From: CBDCUC01 sp965222485
GTDB taxonomy: Bacteria; Pseudomonadota; Alphaproteobacteria; Rhizobiales; Hyphomicrobiaceae
Direction of reading: 5' to 3'
Length of the DNA stretch: 64,000 bases
Assembly: GCA_965222485.1 (NCBI GenBank)
Contig: CBDCUC010000030.1
Coordinates: 62,001-126,000 of the forward strand
Part shown: piece by piece, positions 53,168 to 62,576 of the stretch
How the letters are laid out: every line of letters starts with the position of its first letter
Position numbering within the stretch: the first letter of the stretch is position 1
Translations under genes and position numbers: made by a program
Notes under the pieces: generated by a model
The model's database searches: none
The model's input: the letters and a program-made list of their open reading frames with translations, nothing else
What the model was told of the DNA's origin: nothing

Positions 53168-53959
53168 ATGACAAGTGAGCGGCCGAAAGAAGTGGTGGTG
53201 CAGCAACACGGATCACAGCACGCCGATGAAAATGTCAGCGCGGCCGTGCTTGTCATTGGCGATGAGATCCTTTCGGGGCGTACTGCCGATCGCAATATCG
53301 CATTCATTGCAAAATATATGACGGAAATAGGTGTGCGCTTGAAAGAAGTGCGTATCGTTGGGGACGATGAGGTCGAGATCGTTGCATCCGTCAATGCGCT
53401 GCGCGCCCGTTACACTTATGTGTTCACTACAGGTGGTATTGGGCCGACGCACGACGACATCACCGCAGACAGTATTGCGAAGGCGTTCGCCGTTTCCATC
53501 GATGTCGATGACCGGGCGCTTGATTTGATGCGTCCCTTTTACAAGTCGCGCGGCTTGGAACTGACGCCGTCACGTCTCAGAATGGCGCGCATACCTGATG
53601 GCGCCCGGCTGATAAAGAATTCGATATCGATTGCCCCGGGCTTCATGCTTGAGAATGTGATTGTTTTGGCAGGCGTTCCGGAGATCATGCAAGTGATGCT
53701 GGACGATGCTGCGCAATACCTCACGACGGGCCGGAAAATGCTTAGCGAAAGTATCGTTGTCGGCCGGCCGGAAGGTGAGCTTGCTGATTTGTTTGCGACA
53801 CACCAAGCCGAGTTTCCCGATGTGGCGATGGGAAGTTATCCCTCGCTCCTGGGAAAGAAGCTCGTCTGTGAATTGGTTCTGCGGTCGATCGACGCAGAAA
53901 AGCTGGAAAAGGCTTTCACTTCGTTGAAGGAAAGGCTGGCCGCGAACGGGTTTTTATAA
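53168..53959 (+). CDS. MoaB/CinA N-terminal-type molybdopterin-binding protein
   Basis: A 263-aa protein with a molybdopterin-binding (MoCF) fold: VLVIGDEILSGRTADRNIAFIAKYMTEIGVRLKEVRIVGDDEVEI and TTGGIGPTHDDITADSIAKAF are signature stretches shared with CinA N-domains and MoaB. The CinA C-terminal amidase domain is absent. Likely roles are ADP-ribose pyrophosphatase-like or cofactor-binding activity, not decided here. ATG 53168 is preferred; the frame begins at 53114. Gene is divergent from sfsA. Confidence 0.85.
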   Translation: MTSERPKEVVVQQHGSQHADENVSAAVLVIGDEILSGRTADRNIAFIAKYMTEIGVRLKEVRIVGDDEVEIVASVNALRARYTYVFTTGGIGPTHDDITADSIAKAFAVSIDVDDRALDLMRPFYKSRGLELTPSRLRMARIPDGARLIKNSISIAPGFMLENVIVLAGVPEIMQVMLDDAAQYLTTGRKMLSESIVVGRPEGELADLFATHQAEFPDVAMGSYPSLLGKKLVCELVLRSIDAEKLEKAFTSLKERLAANGFL

Positions 53960-54023
53960 AGGATTCCCGCCCGCTAAACGTCCGTGTGCGTTCTGTCGCC
54001 GCAATACTTATGACAGATCTGCG

Positions 54024-54104
54024 TTAACCATAAACGTTAACTCGTCATCGATCGGCCATCTCTCATCTGCTGATCTCCCGGCGCTGTCGGCTCGCGATGG
54101 TTAA
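54024..54104 (+). promoter_or_regulatory. Inverted pair of CtrA-type half-sites before the RlpA-like gene
   Basis: TTAACCAT at 54024-54031 and its reverse complement ATGGTTAA at 54097-54104 flank the promoter region of the RlpA-like gene. TTAACCAT is the half-site form described for rhizobial CtrA. The full TTAA-N7-TTAA box is not present. Confidence 0.45.
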
Positions 54105-54166
54105 TGGGCACGCTAGATGCCCTGCGCCTGCAGCATGAGTTGAGATGATGCGACGGGGTAAAATCA

Positions 54167-55348
54167 ATGAACGGATTAACAGCCGCGCGGGCGCGTTTGC
54201 GCTCCGGTGCGTTGAGTATGTTCAGGTTGCGATATGCAACTTCTCTGGTTGGGCTTGCGCTGGCGTTTGCCGCCGCCACAGGCGGCGCGGATCTGGCGAA
54301 TGCAAAGGCACCGGGGCATACGTATTGCTTCTACGGCAAATGCCATCGGGTCAAAACACTTGGCGAAACTTCCAGCCTGCTCGGGCGTCAGCACTCGCTG
54401 GTTGCCTCCCATTACAGTCACTGTAGCAAGGACCCCTACAATCCTTGCGGTCTGACCTCATCGGGTGAGAAGTTTTATCCTGGTCGCGCAGACAATGCGG
54501 CAAGCCCGATTTATCCGGATGGCACAACACTTCTGTTGTGGCACCGCACGTCTAAAGAGGCCGCTGTCGTGCGGGTCAACAATGCTGGGCCCTATTGGGG
54601 CAACCGGACATTGGACGTTTCTTATGCGTTGGCCGAGAAGTTAGGATTTCGGAGTAGGGGCGTTTCCGCGCTTGAAGTGCGTGTGCTCAAAGCTCCAGAG
54701 GCGTTTGAAGCACGCTATCGCAAGAACAGATCCTATCGCCGCGTGGCGGGACCGATTGGCCGTTTTGAGAGTATGGACGGGGCGTATCGCGTCGTCGCGG
54801 CGATGATGGCGGCGGAAGCGATGGCGGGAAGTGTTTTTGCGCCGAGTATCGGAGGCATGGCCGCGGATGCGCGCAATGAAACCGATGCGGATGGCAAATT
54901 GAGAATAGCAGTTGATGCACAGGTGAAAGAGCTTGCAGGCGCGCTCCGTCGTGGGCTGGAAATGCGCTCAATTGACGTGCGCGAGTCCCAGATTGCGTTC
55001 GCCGCCGCGGCACCTGTTCCTAACGTAGATGACGTTGCGGTTGCGCCCTTGAGGGCAACAAGCGCAGAGTTTGCAGAAGATGCGGGCATGCAGCCTGGTG
55101 ATGCGACTGGCGTCGAACTTAATGATGAGAGCGGCGCGGCTGAGTTTCATGTTGTTGCCAGTCTGGATGTCGGTGGGCCATCGATGACGACGGATGATGC
55201 CTTGATCGACCGAAGCGTTTGGCTCCCTGATCTATCCGCGCGCCAAGATGTCCTTGGTGTTGGCGGCAGTGTTCCTATGGATCCGCCGCCCTATGGCGGA
55301 AGGCCTGCGCGAATGCCCAGATCGGCGCGCGGCGGTATGCTCGGCTAA
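54167..55348 (+). CDS. RlpA-like septal-ring/peptidoglycan protein with altered DPBB residues
   Basis: A 393-aa exported protein. After a signal sequence (about residues 20-46) comes a double-psi beta-barrel domain (residues about 95-170): LTSSGEKFYPGRADNAASPIYPDGT and VVRVNNAGPYWGNRTLDVSYALAEKLGF. In RlpA lytic transglycosylases the equivalent positions have a conserved His (AAHKTLPFGT) and Asp (VNDRGP); here they read ASPIYPDGT and VNNAGP. The long C-terminal half is low in order, with no SPOR domain recognised. It may bind peptidoglycan without cleaving it. Paired CtrA-like half-sites lie upstream. Confidence 0.8.
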   Translation: MNGLTAARARLRSGALSMFRLRYATSLVGLALAFAAATGGADLANAKAPGHTYCFYGKCHRVKTLGETSSLLGRQHSLVASHYSHCSKDPYNPCGLTSSGEKFYPGRADNAASPIYPDGTTLLLWHRTSKEAAVVRVNNAGPYWGNRTLDVSYALAEKLGFRSRGVSALEVRVLKAPEAFEARYRKNRSYRRVAGPIGRFESMDGAYRVVAAMMAAEAMAGSVFAPSIGGMAADARNETDADGKLRIAVDAQVKELAGALRRGLEMRSIDVRESQIAFAAAAPVPNVDDVAVAPLRATSAEFAEDAGMQPGDATGVELNDESGAAEFHVVASLDVGGPSMTTDDALIDRSVWLPDLSARQDVLGVGGSVPMDPPPYGGRPARMPRSARGGMLG

Positions 55349-55473
55349 GGTGCGTGTTTGACGCGTATCTTTTAGACAAGGTCGGTGGCAGTGCTTCTTG
55401 TGTTGCCGCCGGCCTTTTATTGTTTTGAGAAGGCAGGCTCTTTAAGGCGCCAAATGGCGGTTAGGGCTCTTTG

Positions 55474-56061
55474 TCAGGCCGTCGTTCCCGCGGGATCCTC
55501 ATCAGGATCCGTCTCACCTTCGGTGGTGGCGGCTGGGTAGAGGTCATATTCGACATCAAGCGCGTCGAGAAAACGCGCGGCATTATCTAAAATAACGGCC
55601 GTTGGGATCAAACCCAACACGGGAAAGTCCTCCGATACCGTGATCATGTCCCACGCAGATTGTCCGGGAGCGTCATCGGCGATTAGATGGCGTGCGCGCA
55701 AATAGGAGGTGAGGTCGTCACCTGTTTGAAAGTCGTTCGTGGTGGTGTCGGAACATTTCAATGCCGCGTCATAAAGCACGTTTGTTCCTGCTACGAAGGC
55801 GCGGGCAAGTGGCGCGAAGCGATCATTGGTTCGTGCCAGTTGTTCTGCATGTTTACGCGTGCGGATCACGCGAGCGACCAGACGCATCTCGAGCTCTCTT
55901 ACCCGTGCAACTGCGTCGCGCCGGGCCTGTCGAACGGTGTCGCTATCGGTCGCCTGGCGTAGTGGCAACCCAGAAGCTGGGTCGCCTATGTCGCCAGCCG
56001 GGGTGCAGTTGACCGGAGGCATGATCCTGCCAAGCGCAATCAGATCTTCACCGATGGCCAA
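55474..56061 (-). CDS. Protein of unknown function
   Basis: A 195-aa soluble protein without signal or membrane segments. It is mostly alpha-helical by pattern, with RRDAVARVRELEMRLVARVIRTRKHAEQLART suggesting a coiled-coil or four-helix core, several single cysteines and an acidic tail (EGETDPDEDPAGTTA). I do not recognise the family. It is codirectional with the small gene at 56203-56562, separated by 141 bp. Confidence 0.6.
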   Translation of the reverse strand: MAIGEDLIALGRIMPPVNCTPAGDIGDPASGLPLRQATDSDTVRQARRDAVARVRELEMRLVARVIRTRKHAEQLARTNDRFAPLARAFVAGTNVLYDAALKCSDTTTNDFQTGDDLTSYLRARHLIADDAPGQSAWDMITVSEDFPVLGLIPTAVILDNAARFLDALDVEYDLYPAATTEGETDPDEDPAGTTA

Positions 56062-56202
56062 CGTGGTATCAAGGTGATCGGCGAGCAGGTAAATGAATGC
56101 CGGTGCCGGTCCCGCGCTTGCGGACAGCGTCTTTCTTTGTGAACGGGCTAACAGTGGTACGCTCCTCGTTACATTTTTGTCGCGCTGGAAATGAGGTCGC
56201 GA

Positions 56203-56562
56203 CTAAAGACGCGGTTTTGGCATGAGGTTTAGAAGAGTGGTGAGATCCTCGGCCAAATTGTGCTCATGTTCGCGGCAGGATGCGCTCAGCCAAAGCCCGA
56301 GGTTGGATTGAAATGCCGTGCTCCACCGGTCACGTGGAGCGGTGCGCTGGGCGATGGCTTTCAGGCTTGCGAGAATTGCATCGTCGGGAAAGTCCGGTCC
56401 GACTCTGAGGCGCTCTCGCACGATGGGAACGAGTTCCGCCAGGTGCAGCACATCTGCGGGTGCGTGCGTGTCGTTGCTTGGTTCACCCAGCTGTTTTTCG
56501 ATTGATTGAGCATCGGCGGCAGGGCTGGAATTCAGCCCTTCATATTGGTCGTTCCTGCCCAT
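56203..56562 (-). CDS. Small protein of unknown function
   Basis: A 119-aa soluble protein with a polar N-terminus and a helical core (DVLHLAELVPIVRERLRVGPDFPDDAILASLKAIAQRT). No recognisable domain. It precedes the unknown gene at 55474-56061 on the same strand and could be cotranscribed with it. A ribosome-binding purine run is weak, so confidence is moderate. Confidence 0.55.
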   Translation of the reverse strand: MGRNDQYEGLNSSPAADAQSIEKQLGEPSNDTHAPADVLHLAELVPIVRERLRVGPDFPDDAILASLKAIAQRTAPRDRWSTAFQSNLGLWLSASCREHEHNLAEDLTTLLNLMPKPRL

Positions 56563-56717
56563 AATCGCGTCCCTCGAATTCCACAGAATGGTAACACCGC
56601 AATCACCTGTCAGCCTTGGCTCCTCAGACCTGCCTGAGGCAATCTCAAGCGCGGATCAACACAGGCCCCATCCCGTCGTTTTCACCCCGCCAATTGGCAG
56701 CGTAAGCAGATTCGGGT

Positions 56718-56749
56718 GTGGGGTGTGCACGATTTCGTCCACACCCCAC
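56718..56749 (-). terminator. Possible terminator after nrdJ
   Basis: GTGGGGTGTG (56718-56727) pairs with CACACCCCAC (56740-56749) around a 12-nt loop, about 60 nt past the nrdJ stop codon on the minus strand. There is no T-run, so it may only be a stable 3' hairpin. Confidence 0.35.
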
Positions 56750-56811
56750 CGATACCCACGCGTTATCCCGTGCCTTTATCGTCGCTCGGGACACGGGGCT
56801 GTGTTTGCCGA

Positions 56812-59800
56812 TCAGCTGCAGCCGCTCGTCGATCCGCAGGTGTCGCATTTGAGGCACGTTCCGTTGCGCACGAGCGTGAAGTTTCCGCATTCGCGGCAAT
56901 TTTCGCCCTCATAGCCACGAATTCGCGCTTCGGCTCGCAGGTCCTGCTCGCTTCGTGCTGTGGCCGCAGCGGTCGTTTCCACCGTTGTGGTTTCTACCTC
57001 CGCGTACATGACCTCGGTTTGCACTTTGAGTGCGGTTGCCCCGTCGGTGCCACCGGTGAAGGCGGAGCCGAGGTCCTGCTGCATGTTTGCAACGGCGTTG
57101 GCCTGTTCCGATGGCTGCGGTACGGCGTTGGCCGCGGGACCGATACGCGAGACAATGCCGCGAACGAGCCCGTGACTGACATATTTTTGCGGGTGAGGTT
57201 CATCAAGCGCCAAGTCGTCGTCAGTGTCGGCGTCCGATGAGCCCAACCCAGTTTCGCCGACAATTTCGCGCGGATCGACGTGGGCGAGGTCATGACGGTC
57301 GAGGTAGGAGACGGCCAGCTCGCGGAAGATATAGTCGAGGATTGAGGTCGCGTTCTTGATGGCTTCATTGCCCTGCACGAGGCCGGCGGGCTCAAAGCGG
57401 GTAAACGTGAACGCCTCGACGTACTCCTCAAGCGGCACGCCGTATTGCAGACCGAGTGAAATGGCGATGGCAAAGTTGTTCATCAAGGAGCGGAAGGCTG
57501 CGCCTTCTTTATGCATATCGATGAAGATCTCGCCGACGCGGCCGTCTTCGTATTCGCCGGTGCGCAAATAAACCTTATGCCCGCCAACGGATGCTTTTTG
57601 TGTGTAGCCCTTGCGTCGGCCTGGCAATTTCTCACGCTCCTGAGCGCGTACACGTTCAACGATCCGCTCAACGATGCGCTCAGAAGCGACGTCGGCGCGT
57701 GCAGCCATAGGCTTGTCGGCGGCGAGTTGCTCTGCAGTTTCTTCCTGCTCGTCCGCATCTTCGCCTAAGACCTGCGCATTCAGTGGCTGCGACAGTTTTG
57801 AGCCGTCGCGATAAAGAGCGTTTGCTTTCAATGCCAGGCGCCATGAGCGTGTGTAGGCTTCCTTGCAATCCTCGACACTTGCTTCGTTGGGCATGTTGAT
57901 GGTCTTGGAAATTGCACCCGAAATGAAGGGTTGCGATGCGGCCATCATGTCGATGTGGCTGTTGACCGACAAATAGCGCTTGCCTTTGCGTCCGCACGGA
58001 TTGGCACAGTCGAAGACGGGCAAGTGCTCATCCTTGAGGTGTGGTGCGCCCTCAAGCGTCATAGCTCCACAGACATGCTCGTTCGCAGCGTCAATGTCGT
58101 CCTTGGAAAAGCCGAGGTGAGCTAAGAGATCGAATGTCGGATCATTGAGTTCATCAGCCGAAATCGACAGTTTCCCGGTGAGGAACTCTTCGCCCAATAC
58201 CCATTTGTTGAAGACGAACTTGATGTCGAATGCGCTTGCCAGTCCGTCTTCGATTTTCGCGATCGCGTCGTCATCGAAACCTTTTGAGCGCAGCGTCGTG
58301 TGATTAATGGCGGGTGCCTGGGCAAGAGAGCCGTGGCCGACCGCGTACGCTTCGATTTCCCCGATTTCGGCTTCGCCGTAACCCAGCGTTTTAAGTGCCT
58401 GGGGAACGGCCTGGTTGATGATCTTGAAGTAGCCACCGCCTGCGAGTTTTTTGAACTTCACCAGCGCGAAGTCCGGTTCGATGCCGGTGGTGTCGCAATC
58501 CATCACCAGACCGATGGTGCCGGTCGGCGCGATAACCGTGGCTTGCGCGTTGCGGAAACCATGTTCCTGACCAAGCTCAATGGCGCGGTCCCAGGCGCGC
58601 TTGGCGGATTCGACAAGCTGTTGGTCCGTGCATGCGGCGTGGTCGAGTGGGACGGGTGTAATGGCCAGTTTTTCGTAACCGTCAATTTGGCCATAGGCAG
58701 CGCGGCGATGGTTGCGCACGACACGCAACATGTCATTGGCGTTGGGTTCATAACCGGGGAATGGCCCCTGCTCGGCTGCCATCTCTGCACTTGTTGCGTA
58801 GGAGGTGCCTGTCATGACGGCTGAGATGGCACCGCAAATTGCGCGACCTTCAGCGGAGTCATAAGGGATGCCGGAGGCCATGAGGAGGCCGCCGATGTTT
58901 GCAAAACCGAGCCCCAGGGTGCGATAGCGATAGGAGAGTTCCGCAATCTGCTGCGATGGGAACTGTGCCATCAGGACCGAGATCTCGAGAACAATCGTCC
59001 AAAGGCGGCAGGCGTGTTCGAAGCTTTCGGTATCGAATTCGAGGTTCTCATCGCGGAACTGCATCAGATTCAATGACGCTAGATTGCACGCGGTGTCGTC
59101 CAGGAACATATACTCCGAGCACGGGTTGGATGCACGGATGGGGCCGGATTGCGGGCAGGTGTGCCAATCATTGATGGTGGTGTGGAACTGGATACCTGGA
59201 TCGGCCGAGGCCCAGGCTGCGTGTCCGATCTGGTCCCACAGATCGCGTGCCTTGATGGTCTTGGTTGCGCTCTTATCAAGGCGCGATTTGAGTTCCCAAT
59301 CCTCATCGTCGGCCACGGCGTTGAGGAAATCGTCCGTTACACGCACCGAGTTGTTGGAATTCTGGCCGGAGACGGTCAGGTAGGCCTCAGAATCCCAGTC
59401 AGTGTCGTACGTGGCAAAGTCGATGTCGGTGTAACCCTGACGCGCAAATTGGATGACGCGAAGAATGTAGTTGTTAGGCACCTGGTCGCGCCGCGCTTCC
59501 TTGATGGCGCGTTTAAGTGCAGGGTTTTTGGCGGGTTCAAAGCAGTCATCGCCGTCGGCTTCACAATTCACGCAAGCCTTGATGACAGCCTTCAGGCGCT
59601 TCTGGCAGATTTTGGAACCGGTCACGAGGGCTGCAACCTTCTGCTCTTCCTTCACCTTCCAGTTGATGTATTCCTCAATGTCGGGGTGGTCGACATCGAC
59701 AACGACCATCTTGGCGGCACGACGTGTGGTGCCACCGGATTTGATTGCACCGGCTGCGCGGTCGCCGATCTTCAAAAAGCTCATCAGGCCGGATGAGCGT

Positions 59801-60546
59801 CCGCCACCGGATAGCTTTTCATTTGCCGAACGTAGGGATGAGAAATTCGTGCCCGTTCCGGAACCGTATTTGAACAGACGCGCTTCGCGCACCCACAAGT
59901 CCATAATGCCGTTTTCATTGACGAGATCATCGTCGACGGACTGGATGAAACAGGCGTGCGGTTGGGGATGTTCGTAGGCAGACTGGGAGGTGGTCAGCTT
60001 GCCGGTTTCAAAGTCAACATAGGTGTGACCCTGTCCAGGTCCGTCGATGCCATAGGCCCAGTGCAGGCCAGTATTGAACCACTGTGGCGAGTTGGGCGCG
60101 GCATACTGCATGGCAAGCATGTAGCGATGCTCGTCGTAAAAGGCGCGCGCATCGTCTTCCGATGAGAAGTAGCCGCCCTTCCAGCCCCAATAGGTCCACG
60201 TTCCGGCAAGTCTGTCGAACACCTGGCGGGCATCGTTCTCGCCGTCGAAGCGTTCCTGCTCGGGTAAGTCAGCCAGCGCGGCTTTGTCGGGTGCCGAGCG
60301 CCACAGCCAGGATGGAACCTGCGTTTCTTCGATCCTCTTCAGGCGCTGGGCGACGCCGGCTTTGCGAAAGTATTTCTGCGCCAGGATGTCGACCGCGACC
60401 TGTGACCAGTGTGCGGGAACTTCAAAATCTTGAAGTGAAAATACAACTGAGCCGTCCGGATTCTTGATCTCGGAGGTGGCACGGCGGAATGGGATTTTTT
60501 CGTACGGTGATTTACCGGCTTCTGTATAGCGCCGCGTGATCTTCAT
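56812..60546 (-). CDS. nrdJ: Class II (B12-dependent) ribonucleotide reductase
   Basis: A 1244-aa NrdJ of the long alphaproteobacterial type, which makes deoxyribonucleotides using adenosylcobalamin, so works with or without oxygen. The substrate/radical loop is SGPIRASNPCSEYMFLDDTACNLASLNLMQF, with the radical Cys and Glu; other signatures are DCDTTGIEPDFALVKFKKLAGGGYFKIINQ and a C-terminal Cys-rich zinc-like end (CRECGNFTLVRNGTCLKCDTCGSTSGC). No class I nrdAB lies in the window. The leader is long, with a hairpin and a candidate NrdR box pair, but no cobalamin riboswitch was found. Confidence 0.96.
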   Translation of the reverse strand: MKITRRYTEAGKSPYEKIPFRRATSEIKNPDGSVVFSLQDFEVPAHWSQVAVDILAQKYFRKAGVAQRLKRIEETQVPSWLWRSAPDKAALADLPEQERFDGENDARQVFDRLAGTWTYWGWKGGYFSSEDDARAFYDEHRYMLAMQYAAPNSPQWFNTGLHWAYGIDGPGQGHTYVDFETGKLTTSQSAYEHPQPHACFIQSVDDDLVNENGIMDLWVREARLFKYGSGTGTNFSSLRSANEKLSGGGRSSGLMSFLKIGDRAAGAIKSGGTTRRAAKMVVVDVDHPDIEEYINWKVKEEQKVAALVTGSKICQKRLKAVIKACVNCEADGDDCFEPAKNPALKRAIKEARRDQVPNNYILRVIQFARQGYTDIDFATYDTDWDSEAYLTVSGQNSNNSVRVTDDFLNAVADDEDWELKSRLDKSATKTIKARDLWDQIGHAAWASADPGIQFHTTINDWHTCPQSGPIRASNPCSEYMFLDDTACNLASLNLMQFRDENLEFDTESFEHACRLWTIVLEISVLMAQFPSQQIAELSYRYRTLGLGFANIGGLLMASGIPYDSAEGRAICGAISAVMTGTSYATSAEMAAEQGPFPGYEPNANDMLRVVRNHRRAAYGQIDGYEKLAITPVPLDHAACTDQQLVESAKRAWDRAIELGQEHGFRNAQATVIAPTGTIGLVMDCDTTGIEPDFALVKFKKLAGGGYFKIINQAVPQALKTLGYGEAEIGEIEAYAVGHGSLAQAPAINHTTLRSKGFDDDAIAKIEDGLASAFDIKFVFNKWVLGEEFLTGKLSISADELNDPTFDLLAHLGFSKDDIDAANEHVCGAMTLEGAPHLKDEHLPVFDCANPCGRKGKRYLSVNSHIDMMAASQPFISGAISKTINMPNEASVEDCKEAYTRSWRLALKANALYRDGSKLSQPLNAQVLGEDADEQEETAEQLAADKPMAARADVASERIVERIVERVRAQEREKLPGRRKGYTQKASVGGHKVYLRTGEYEDGRVGEIFIDMHKEGAAFRSLMNNFAIAISLGLQYGVPLEEYVEAFTFTRFEPAGLVQGNEAIKNATSILDYIFRELAVSYLDRHDLAHVDPREIVGETGLGSSDADTDDDLALDEPHPQKYVSHGLVRGIVSRIGPAANAVPQPSEQANAVANMQQDLGSAFTGGTDGATALKVQTEVMYAEVETTTVETTAAATARSEQDLRAEARIRGYEGENCRECGNFTLVRNGTCLKCDTCGSTSGCS

Positions 60547-61234
60547 AGTGCCCCCGTGTGGTCATTCTTGAGCGGCGCCAAACGCAAATACGGGGCAAGC
60601 GCCGATGTCATTTCCTGGATGCGGGGCCTACGTAAAACCAGCCGACGCCGCGTTATGTTTGGTGTCTTTTTGCCCTAGGCTTTAGGCGTCGCAAATTGAG
60701 GCTGATCCCAACCGAATAAGCGCGCACTTTCCCCTTCGCGCGCAATCATGCTGCGCGCGATATTGTATTTCGCACACTCGTTTCAGTGATTTACATCTGG
60801 GATCTGCCCGCACGCGTACGTTAAGCTCGGAGCAGTGGACGCTGTAATCTAGTCGTACGCGTTTCGTGCTTACCTGCCATACTGGCGCCAGCAACGTCCC
60901 GCTGTGACAAAAGTGTCCGATTCGAGGCTATGTGCCAACACTTAGTATTGGTGTACGTCGCACCATACAAGATGTAGTAAGTTGGGGATGATTAGGGGAA
61001 AAGCTGTCGACCGGCTGTTCGGCTAATCGGTTCGGGCGCCTGTGTTTCTCGGCAATTTGGATATTGTGGAAACCACACCGTTCACGACTGCGACTGGCAG
61101 AGGTTAAAACGATTCCAGGCCAATCAGGTGTGGCAATGATGCATCTGGCATGCTGCCACGTAGACAGATGGCTGCAGACTGGTCTAAGCGATAGGTCTCT
61201 GGTCGCGTGAAACTTCCAATATCAGGGGCACGTT
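60547..61234. other. Long nrdJ leader and divergent promoter region
   Basis: About 690 bp with no supported gene. It holds a perfect 9-bp stem hairpin (TCGCGCGCA/TGCGCGCGA, 60736-60760) and two NrdR-like elements near 60938-60980. I looked for a cobalamin riboswitch core on the nrdJ strand and found none. Confidence 0.5.
60935..60980 (-). promoter_or_regulatory. Candidate NrdR box pair
   Basis: Two elements (about 60938-60953 and 60967-60980, on the minus strand TACTAAGTGT and TACATCTTGT) resemble NrdR boxes, the tandem sites through which NrdR represses ribonucleotide reductases. Their start-to-start distance is 29 bp, slightly short of the usual 31-32, so this is tentative. Confidence 0.3.
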
Positions 61235-61630
61235 TTGGGCATTTTTAGCGAGATTTTTAGCTGGTGGGGCGGAAACACGTGGGGCACGCGCCTGACGATT
61301 TTCTGCCAGGGCCGCTATGTGGGAACCGATGAGTTCGGCAACCGCTACTACGAGCAAAAAAAGGGCGTCGGGCCACTGGGGCGTCCCCGCCGCTTCGTCA
61401 TCTACCGCGAGCTTGCCGATGCGTCGAAAGTGCCCGCGGACTGGCACGGCTGGTTGCATTACACGGTTGATGAGCCACCAACTGAAACTGAGTACGAGCC
61501 CAAGCTGTGGCAAAAGCCGCATGAGATGAATATGACCGGGACGCGTAAAGCCTACCGTCCGGCTGGCTCAATTCTGTCGGCTGCCGAGCGCCCGCCTGCC
61601 ACTGGCGATTATCAGGCGTGGAAGCCTTAG
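61235..61630 (+). CDS. NADH-quinone oxidoreductase accessory subunit, NDUFA12 family
   Basis: A 131-aa protein starting at TTG with AGGGG about 9 nt upstream. It matches NDUFA12/B17.2 (17.2-kDa complex I subunit): FSWWGGNTWGTRLTIFCQGRYVGTDEFGNRYYEQKK, RPRRFVIYRELADASKVPADWHGWLHYTVDEPPTE, and WQKPHEMNMTGTRKAYRPAGSIL. It is an accessory or assembly subunit of respiratory complex I in alphaproteobacteria and mitochondria. The DUF2155 gene downstream is its usual neighbour. Confidence 0.93.
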   Translation: MGIFSEIFSWWGGNTWGTRLTIFCQGRYVGTDEFGNRYYEQKKGVGPLGRPRRFVIYRELADASKVPADWHGWLHYTVDEPPTETEYEPKLWQKPHEMNMTGTRKAYRPAGSILSAAERPPATGDYQAWKP

Positions 61631-61857
61631 AGTCCTACAGGGTCTGCGCGCGATCGCGGCTTGGCCGAAAATTAAGTGAATTGGCGTAGTTGCAGACTTC
61701 CGGGCCGCCTTATATGCGTCGGGTTCGGCGATTAGGTGTCGAATTTCCTCAACGGCCGCCGTATGCCCACTTGCTTCATGCGGACCAAATCGTGAATGTT
61801 CGCACGCAGGAAAACAACGTCCATGAGCGGGCAGAATTCCGACAACCGGGGTTCAGA

Positions 61858-62409
61858 ATGATTTTAGACAATGCCGTTCGGTGGCAACAAGCAGTCCGGT
61901 ACAACGCGATTGGTGCATGTGCGTCGTTGGTCGTGGCGCTGTTTGTGTTCTGTGTGATTGCCGGTGAAGCGCGTGCGGAACGCTTGGAGAATGCGGTGGC
62001 TGTGTTTGCTGCGCTCGACAAGGTAACTGCGCGGATTAAGAAACTAGAAGTGGCGCTGAACGATACGGTCCAGTTTGGTTCGCTCAAACTAACACCGCGT
62101 GTGTGCTATTCGCGCCCGCCGACCGAGCCTCCGAAAACGACATCCTTCGTTGAAATTACAGAGACGGAACTTGATGGGCAGGAAAAAAAGCTGTTCAGCG
62201 GTTGGATGTTTGCCGAAAGCCCAGGCCTTAATGCGGTCGAGCATCCGGTTTTCGATGTTTGGCTGACAGGGTGCGATAAGCCTGCTGGCGGTGAGACAGG
62301 CGATACCGCCGCTGCCGCTGCCGCGGCTACCGGCGAAGGTGGGGTTGAATCCGAGCGGCCGGCGGCAGAGCCGAGCCGCAAACCACGCCGTCGCCGCGTC
62401 AGGCGCTAG
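61858..62409 (+). CDS. DUF2155 exported protein
   Basis: A 183-aa protein with signal peptide (YNAIGACASLVVALFVFCVIAGEARA), then the DUF2155 core: LDKVTARIKKLEVALNDTVQFGSLKLTPRVCYSRPPTEPPKTTSFVEI and LFSGWMFAESPGLNAVEHPVFDVWLTGCDKP, with two conserved cysteines. The tail is Ala-rich and then very basic (SRKPRRRRVRR). DUF2155 genes are often found next to the NDUFA12 homologue in alphaproteobacteria. ATG 61858 has GGGGTTCAG upstream; the frame runs from 61690. Periplasmic; role unknown. Confidence 0.88.
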   Translation: MILDNAVRWQQAVRYNAIGACASLVVALFVFCVIAGEARAERLENAVAVFAALDKVTARIKKLEVALNDTVQFGSLKLTPRVCYSRPPTEPPKTTSFVEITETELDGQEKKLFSGWMFAESPGLNAVEHPVFDVWLTGCDKPAGGETGDTAAAAAAATGEGGVESERPAAEPSRKPRRRRVRR

Positions 62410-62467
62410 CTGTTCATTAGGCGAGCCGCGTACGGGGCTAGAGTGTTTCGCTCACGGCAATTCCTCG

Positions 62468-62535
62468 CCCTGAAAAAGTCAGGGCTCGGGCCTGCGCGGG
62501 CGCGGCGCAACGCGCCGGGGCCGCAGTCGCGGCCC
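62468..62535. terminator. GC-rich hairpins between convergent DUF2155 and hemB
   Basis: Two stems occur here: GCCCTG/CAGGGC around AAAAAGT (62468-62486) and GGGCCGC/GCGGCCC around AGTC (62518-62535). No long T-run follows on either strand, but placement between two converging gene ends fits termination. Confidence 0.45.
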
Positions 62536-62576
62536 TGCAAGCGTTCCCGGGGAGGGTAATAGCGCGGCCGCTGGGG

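Noticed and set aside
60547..61000. Cobalamin riboswitch before nrdJ
   Set aside because: Neither the B12 box nor the other conserved core strings were found on the nrdJ strand.
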